From: Golubevia sp. BC0850
Taxonomy: Eukaryota > Basidiomycota > Exobasidiomycetes > Golubeviales > Golubeviaceae
Direction: 5' to 3'
Assembly: GCA_012976225.1 (NCBI GenBank)
Contig: JAAVVG010000006.1
Span: forward strand, 186,001-250,000
Length of the DNA: 64,000 nucleotides
Program-made: the position numbers and the translations under genes
Notes under the pieces: generated by a model
Database searches by the model: none
Told to the model about the DNA's origin: nothing
What the model saw: only the letters and a program-made list of their open reading frames with translations
Shown here: piece after piece, positions 57,834 to 64,000 of the stretch
Position numbering within the stretch: position 1 is the first letter of the stretch
How the letters are laid out: the number at the start of each line of letters is the position of its first letter

Positions 57834-58347
57834 ATCGACCGGACTGTCTTTTCTGGCCCCTTCCAAGACTTCTCAGTCACTCTTTTCTCGAATGTTTCTG
57901 TCTTCGTCTTCCGTCCAATTCCAGTGATCTGTCAATCTTGTATCGCTATTGATCTTCCCACTCTTTTGAATCGTAAAAAATATGTTCTCTACTTACTTTG
58001 CTCGAAGAGTCCCAAAAGCTGGGTGTGATTTTGGAGATGCCTTCCCAGATATACTGTTACGTCTTTTTCCGGAGTGGTTCTCTTAGGTCAGAATCGAGAC
58101 GGAGGGACTTCGAGCATTACTACTAGTATATCAGGGTATTGAATAGGTTCTATTTCTCCAAACTTCTTTGGTACTCGCTGAGAGTCTCGACTTTATCAGA
58201 GATCCTCCTCTTAGGAGGAAGTGATATACTGAGCAGAGGCAGAGAGAATTAATTTCCAACATACCTTAATTTGGCTCTCGAGTCAGAAGAAATTTCCTCG
58301 CGACCAACAACCAATCCCCACCGGACCAACACTTTCCAATAAGCTAA
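57834..58347. other. Intergenic region
   Basis: 514 bp between copy B and HIS1. It holds the 3' UTR of copy B and the HIS1 promoter. No other feature found. Confidence 0.5.
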
Positions 58348-60162
58348 ATGTCAAACCTTCTATCGCAAGAGTCTTTAAGTGGAAGGATTTTGTTCGCCAT
58401 TCCAAAGAAAGGTAGACTTTACGAGAAGTGTCTGGAATTGCTACAAGGAGCCGATGTCATTTTCAAGAGGCAACATCGATTGGATGTAGCTTTGGTCCAG
58501 AATCATCCTATGGCTTTGTGAGTACATCCATCAGAGAAGTAGAACAGAGCCTAGCTCCAGTCTCAACAATTCGTTAATCAGCTAGAGATCGGCGGCGGAG
58601 GTCATTCGAGATAGAGCAAGGTGGAAGCTGGTGGTGGTGGAATCAGAAGAAAGCTTTCAACCATCCCAAGCTGAGATCTGGACCTCTGATGGTTCTGGTC
58701 AATTCGTGCAGAAATTCTTTCGATGGCCTCAACAAGACAGTGAGCCAGTCCCTCGGCTTAAGCAGGAACCGAGGAGGAAGAAAGAAGTATCCACCTCCCC
58801 AACGTTTTCATCTCTTTCCTTCCCCTCTTCTCTACCGACAGAGTGTTCCTTCCAGCAGCTGACATTCCACGTTTCGTAGCTGAAGGAAATGTAGATCTAG
58901 GAATTACAGGTCAAGATATGGTAGCAGAAGCCGGAGATAAGGTAGCTTCTCTCATCACTGAATGTCTACCTCTAGGTTTTGGTAAATGTTCCCTTCAAGT
59001 CCAAGCTCCAGAACATTCGGAAACCATCAAATCTCCAAAAGATCTAGTTGGAAAGAAGGTGGCTACTAGCTTTGACTTTTTGGCTGGGAAATACTTTGAG
59101 AAGCTGGATAAGGAAGCTGGTGGAAAGCAAACTACTGAAATCGAATATGTTGGTGGAAGTGTGGAAGCTGCTTGTGCTTTGGGGTTGGCTGATGGAATTG
59201 GTGAGTCAAAAATCAACTGGTTTAGGAAGATTTTTCTGGGTTTGGAGATGGGAATGTGGTGAAGGTAGGAAGGTAGCTTGGAGGACAAGCTCTTCCTCTC
59301 TCAAGATCAAATCTGCTTCTTCAAGCCTTTGTCAGAGGTGGAGGAAATCGATATTGAATCCACACAGGGCCTGAATGTCTCTTGACCCCCGCCAGTTCAT
59401 GAGAAAAGAAGGCGCCTAGAGGAGAGAAGTCATGACCTTCCCACCCTCGTACAGCACTGCTCTCGCAAGTTCCTTCTAGCTCTACCCTTCAGACTCAAAT
59501 CAGAGAAATAGTCAATAGGCTAGGGAGTCAATTCGATTCAAATCAGAGGCTCAAATATCCCTTCAGGGAGCTCAAGATGACCTTGAAAACTAAGTCTGGG
59601 ATGCTAACCAAATTTTACCTTGTTTTCTATCTCTCTTCCTCTCTCCAATTACCCTTTAACAACAGTCGATCTAGTCGGTAAGTCTCTACACTCTTTTTTG
59701 GATCGTTTGATTTAAGGTCAAAATCTCACTCTCCTTCTCGCCTCTCCCACTTCCTTCCTTCCTCCCTCAGAATCCGGTGAAACAATGAGAGCCTGCGGTT
59801 TAGCCGCCATCGGAGAACCTCTACTAGTATCTCAAGCCGTTCTCATCAAACCAACTACTCCTCATCCACGATCTTCATCTCAACAAGCTCTTCCAGATCT
59901 AATCACAGCACGTATTCGAGGAGTCATAGCAGCGGCGAAATACGTTCTTTGCTCTTACAACATTCCTAAATCATCTCTTCAAAAAGGTCTAGCAATCACT
60001 CCTGGAAGAAGAGCTGCTACTGTCACTCCTTTGGAAGATGCTGATTGGAACGCAGTTTCAAGTATGGTTTTAAGAGCTGAAGTAGCAAATAAAATGGACG
60101 AGTTGGAAAGAGTTGGAGCTTGTGATATCATTATTGTTGGGATCGACAATTGTAGAGTTTAA
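58348..60162 (+). CDS. HIS1: ATP phosphoribosyltransferase (first step of histidine synthesis)
   Basis: Couples ATP and PRPP to give phosphoribosyl-ATP; feedback-inhibited by histidine. Four exons: 58348-58517, 58842-59200, 59666-59677, 59771-60162; phases 2, 1, 1; 310 aa, close to the usual size of the long form. Exon 3 is a 12-nt microexon that restores VDLVESGETMRACGL, the conserved PRPP-binding region. Other marks: FAIPKKGRLYEKCLELLQGA at the start, PRFVAEGNVDLGITGQD, VGKKVATSFDFLAGKYF, EYVGGSVEAACALGLADGI. The C-terminal part (YNIPKSSLQKGLAITPGRRA, then DIIIVGIDNCRV) is the regulatory ACT-like domain. Introns 1 and 2 are long for the window (324 and 465 nt). Confidence 0.94.
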
Positions 60163-60901
60163 AGAGGTGGGGAAAGGTGTAATTTAAGAAAGGAGCTGTC
60201 GTAAATTTTTAGATCTCGATTTCAATTCTTATCTAGAGGTCTTTCTCCTGGTGGAAATCGATACCATGGTATCTCATTTGAGAGATCAGTTTCCCCCTTT
60301 TTTGACCTCCTAGAAAACGAACGACGCCCTTGGGACCTTTTGTGTGAAGGTGCCAACAGCTAATCAATCTTTCTGAGCATTCGTTTCCTTCGCTGCGATC
60401 GATGTCACGTGTCACTAAGTCATTTCTCATTCCACTTTCTTTTCCTCGCTTTTTCTTGTCAATCGAGCGAAGTGGAAGCAAGGCGATGGCGAGTGATACC
60501 ACAATCATATTATCTTCTACTGATGTTTTTCGTTTTGAAGGGCGAAGAAAAAGAAGAAGAGACGAGGCTGTAAGATGATGTAGAAGCTGCTGGCTGAAGA
60601 AATTCAAGTCGTGCAACTTTGAAAAAGAGAGTGAGACAGGAGGAACGTCATTTTCCTTTTAGAGCTCGTGATGGAAGAGCTAAATCTCTCTGTGATAGAG
60701 TGAAATGATTGTCAATGATAGAGATCGGATGTTTCATTGAAAATTGAAAATGTCAGGGTACAGAGAGATGACGACGGCATTGCCTGCGAGACACGAACAT
60801 GATTGAAATCCTTTCAAGAAAATATTCTTGAAGTGACAAGAGAAGATGACTAGATGAGAGACATTAACAAAGCCGCCTTCAGAGCAAGCGATTGGTCTGG
60901 A
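60163..60901. other. Convergent intergenic region
   Basis: 739 bp between HIS1 and the carrier gene, 3' untranslated sequence of both. Minus-strand open frame at 60233-60616 is not supported. Confidence 0.5.
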
Positions 60902-62601
60902 TCAAAGAGGTTTGATACCGAAGAGAGCTCTCAGCTGCTCAAAGAGAATGAGAGATATTACAGTGTGTGATCCCAATCGAGCCCAGCACATTGCAAACCT
61001 GAGATTGAGGGTAATCGAAGGGGAAAAAAGGAGGGGTAAGGTAGAGATGAGACTCTGTCTCTCTTCTTTCCGTATGATTGTAAAACTCACCCTTTATAAA
61101 GGGCCAAAGGACCTTCATTCCTAACCAATTTTCCCGCACAATCCAAAGCACTCTTGAATTCCCTTTTCTTATCCTGCATCAGCCGAATCTTAACAGTATC
61201 AAAAGGAGCCGAACAAACACTAGCACTAAACCCAGCAATCATACTAGCCTGAAAATGCAATCCCAAACCTTCTTGATTACTTCCGATTCCAATCCCATTG
61301 TCTTTGATGTAATTCTTTGCATAATCATAAGTTGCGATTTGAGAAGATGTGAGAATCGCAGCTCTGACAATCGTAGGTCCAACCCCTCGATAAAGAGATT
61401 TGAAACCCCCTACGATTCCAGCTGACTTTCCAGTGAGAGGGTTTAGTGGAAGTGAACCTTCTTTGTAGACGTGAGAGAATGCTACTAAGGTGTTTTTGTA
61501 GGGCTTGACACCGTTTGGTCGGACTGCTTGAAATCGAACTTTTACGAGATCTACTGGTGAGGTTAATGCTGATCCGATGGCTCCAGAAGTTAAACCTGAA
61601 AGAACCTTGAGTGCGAAAGAGGTTTCTGGGACTGAAAGTGTCGTTGAGTAGAAGTCCTGAGAGGGGAGAGTGGGAGGATTGGATTAGCTTGGCTACACAG
61701 AGATCGAAGGGAGAGAAACTCGACTGCTTAAAGCCTCGAGCCTGCAAGATTCCTCTCATCTCCTGAGCCTAATCTACTGAGGGCAAGATTCCAACCAAAT
61801 ATCACATCATTTTGGAAGTTCAAGGTCACTTCATGGCTTTCAGAGAGCGAGAGAGAGAGCTCGTAAACTTGGCAGATCTAAGGTTTTCCAAGGGACCTGC
61901 TTTTGTCCTCCTCTTCCTCGATCTGGGTCAGAAGAAAACAAAAACAAACAGAATTTCTATGGAACTGTAGCGCTTGTCGGAGGTTGCACTAGACAAGCTC
62001 AGGTAGGAAAACTTGCTCCATTCTCGATTGAACTTTGCAGTGCTGAAGATGTTCTTTCCAGAGACTGAGATTAGAAGCTTCTATCTGAATCATGACCAGA
62101 GTGATTACAAAGCTATGTTCTCTGTTTGAAAAAGAAATCCAATCTTCTTTACCAAACCATGGCGAGGCGAGCTTGCCTTGATTTCCTTTGCTCTTTCTTC
62201 GACCCCTCTCTACCACCTGTTCCTGTTCAGTGATGACTCACTTTAAAGCTCTCATAACTACCAATTCTAATTGTACTATAAGTCAATTCCCTCAAACAAC
62301 TTGCTCCAACTCCATTCCACAAACTTTTCAAACCTTCCTTCTGGATCATATCTTTCCCAATAGTCAAGAAGTTTGCTCTTTCTTTATCCAACAGAAGTTG
62401 TTGCCTGACTTTGATTGCATCTTGAGGATTTGAACAGATTGCTGAAATAGCGTTGCCTAATCCTGCTGAAGCGTAAGTCAAAGCTAAAGTTCGAGATGGA
62501 GATGGAGATGCTGATTGCGGGGTTGAATTGGAAGTTGAAGATGCTGAAGAAATCTTTTCTTCTTCATCTAGAATGTTTGATGATCTACTAGTGGCACTCA
62601 T
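60902..62601 (-). CDS. Mitochondrial carrier (SLC25 family, dicarboxylate/uncoupling-protein type)
   Basis: Inner-membrane solute exchanger. Three exons: 62601-62242, 61656-61091, 60998-60902; phases 0 and 2; 340 aa. The three carrier signatures are present: NPQDAIKVR, SPVDLVKVR and APFDTVKIR, one per repeat, each after the odd-numbered helix. The first repeat has LTYASAGLGNAISAICSNP, the second KVLSGLTSGAIGSALTSP, the third ASMIAGFSASVCSAPFD. The C-terminal helix WARLGSHTVISLILFEQLRA with end FGIKPL is typical. The Ser-rich N-terminal 40 residues face the intermembrane space or cytosol. Sequence around LRELTYSTIRIGSYESFK resembles dicarboxylate and UCP-like carriers, but the exact substrate cannot be fixed by eye. 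The first intron is 585 nt. Confidence 0.9.
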
Positions 62602-62901
62602 TAGCTATCAATCTGATCAGTTGAATCGAAAGGAGTTTATTCCAAGAAAGAAAGAGAGTGGAACTGGTTCGATGGTTAAGAGAACAAGAAGATTCGGACT
62701 TTCCTTCGATCCGGATTCCCGAATCCTAAACTTTTTGCAAGCAAACAGCTCGACGCTCAGGCGCTCAGATGTTTCAAGAATTCGCTTTAGTCTTTGAACA
62801 TTTGAATTATGATCCCACACTTTCTCACATTTATACAAAGGTTCCCGCTTGCTCCTTCATTTTGTTTCCAGATTCTCCAACATCTCATATGTATTCCCAT
62901 T

Positions 62902-63763
62902 TCACATAACTTCAACCAATCCTTTCAGTTCACTTTCCTCCAATATCTTGAATTGACCACTCGGTCTACCGTCCTTAGAAACCTTAGGAGTGACAACCGC
63001 CAGTTGAACATTATGTTCATCCAATTTCTCCTCCATGACTTGTTTGAGAGTTCGTAGAGCTAGTAGGGAAGCTTCGTTCAGAGTCATGTCCTGTTCGAAG
63101 TGAGGCAGAGAAAAAGGATACTGGACATCAGTTATCCAATCTAGAGGTGAAGAAGAAGCTGAAGGCCAGAGAGAGAGAGAAGAAGAAAAGGGAAAGGAAA
63201 ATCCAAGGGAAAGGGAAAAACGAGAAGAAAAATGACAACCTCACCTTTTTCCATTTATCCTGTAATTCACTCTGAGCACCTTCAGATCCGGATCCAATGG
63301 CTTTAGCATCGTACCTGACGAAGTATCCAGATGGATCCGCATGGAAAAGTTGAGGTCCATTCTCATCGATTCCAGCTATCAGTAGGGCAACTCCGAAGGG
63401 ACGTGACTGTAATCAGAGTTCATGGTTACAGTAAGAGGCAAAAAGAGAGAAAGAGGGAGAAAGTTTTGAGAGAAGTTGAGTTAGAGACAGGTTTTGGCAA
63501 GGAGGAAGGTGAGGGGTTTCTCTTGGCTTGTTGGTTTTGAAATCTTTCTGGGAAGTTGAACTTTTGAGAGGAGATGATCCTGAGATTGAGAATTCTTCCT
63601 TGAAGAAGAGGATTTAGGTGTTTGAGGAAGATCATAGATTCTTAATACTGACCATCATAGCTTCATCATCTTCAGTACTTTCTCCAAATCTTAAAGCTAA
63701 ATCACAGACTGCCTGTGTGACTGAAGATACTTTGATTTCTTCGTCGTATGTGAATGCGTGATT
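62902..63763 (-). CDS. PUP2: 20S proteasome subunit alpha-5, 3' part (5' end beyond window)
   Basis: Structural subunit of the outer alpha ring of the 20S core particle. Three exons visible: 63763-63653, 63406-63245, 63090-62902; phase 0 throughout, 154 codons including stop. Visible text: [104 protein letters not shown]. These match the alpha-5 subunit better than other alpha types ([20 protein letters not shown]). The C-terminal tail is longer than in yeast Pup2 ([20 protein letters not shown]). The exon at 63763 is preceded by a TCCTCCAG acceptor; 63764-64000 is intron, so the first part of the gene lies to the right. Confidence 0.93.
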
Positions 63764-64000
63764 CTGGAGGAGAAGAGAATGAAAGGGAATAGTGTGTGAC
63801 GAGGAGAGATGAATTTATGCGAGAAGTTTAGGTTGGGTCAGTTAACCAGCAAAAGATTTTTTCGATATGAATGAGCTTTGAATCCAGTGACTGTTCAAGC
63901 TACAGAAAGAAGAAGAAGTACGAGTGGTCTCATAGAGGTTGCAAAAAAGCAACTTGATAGAGATTCGTAAGACCTTTGAAATGATCGAGGTTGAGCCAAT

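Noticed and set aside
1-64000. CRISPR arrays, insertion sequences, LTR or virus-like elements
   Set aside because: No regularly spaced direct repeats, terminal repeats, reverse transcriptase, integrase, capsid or transposase sequence was recognised on either strand.

Overview
This is nuclear DNA of an intron-rich filamentous or yeast-like fungus, most likely a basidiomycete. Coding genes are interrupted by many short introns with strong GTGAGT/GTAAGT donors and pyrimidine-rich CAG/TAG acceptors, some exons are only 11-27 nt long, and the gene families are fungal: Zn2Cys6 regulator, BRO1 with a proline-rich tail, DUF3712, NAS2, UTP4, HIS1. I could not fix the genus. I saw no rRNA, convincing tRNA, CRISPR array, insertion sequence, LTR element or virus-derived gene.

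Layout. 1-4446: right-hand part of a DUF3712-type gene carrying several lesions. 5038-6285: glucose-6-phosphate 1-epimerase. 7280-8644: F-box/leucine-rich gene in decay. 9094-10970: secreted GH27 alpha-galactosidase. 11821-12849: proteasome assembly chaperone NAS2. 13050-17553: very large serine-rich disordered protein. 17988-18464: small unknown protein, followed by a perfect 24-bp palindrome. 18949-22498: BRO1 (ESCRT-associated). 22961-27433: Zn2Cys6 transcription factor. 28150-30971: secreted or lumenal protein with an arrestin-like stretch. 31468-32002: small secreted precursor with two 42-residue Kex2-type repeats. 32696-34954: peroxisomal AMP-binding acyl/aryl-CoA ligase. 35585-40747: RPAP1. 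40958-43215: nuclear-looking protein with a YxxEGQ repeat tail. 43562-47450: UTP4. 48001-48939: secreted, possibly surface-anchored protein. 49404-51286: MDR oxidoreductase. 52210-52910 and 57148-57833: two paralogous Gly/Ala-rich secreted proteins with a gene relic between them. 58348-60162: HIS1. 60902-62601: mitochondrial carrier. 62902-63763: proteasome alpha-5, running off the right edge.

Most of the window is housekeeping: RNA polymerase II assembly (RPAP1), rRNA processing (UTP4), the proteasome (NAS2, alpha-5), endosomal sorting (BRO1) and histidine synthesis (HIS1). Mixed in is a secreted set: alpha-galactosidase, the arrestin-like protein, the Kex2 repeat precursor, the surface protein and the Gly/Ala-rich pair. 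The most novel-looking item is the repeat precursor at 31468-32002. Its two repeats differ at 17 codons silently and at only 2 codons by conservative replacement, so the peptide itself appears to be under selection. The 51-58 kb stretch is gene-poor and accessory-like.

Gene models were built by hand by matching intron phase across every junction; exon boundaries are given in each entry. They are inferences until RNA data are laid on them.
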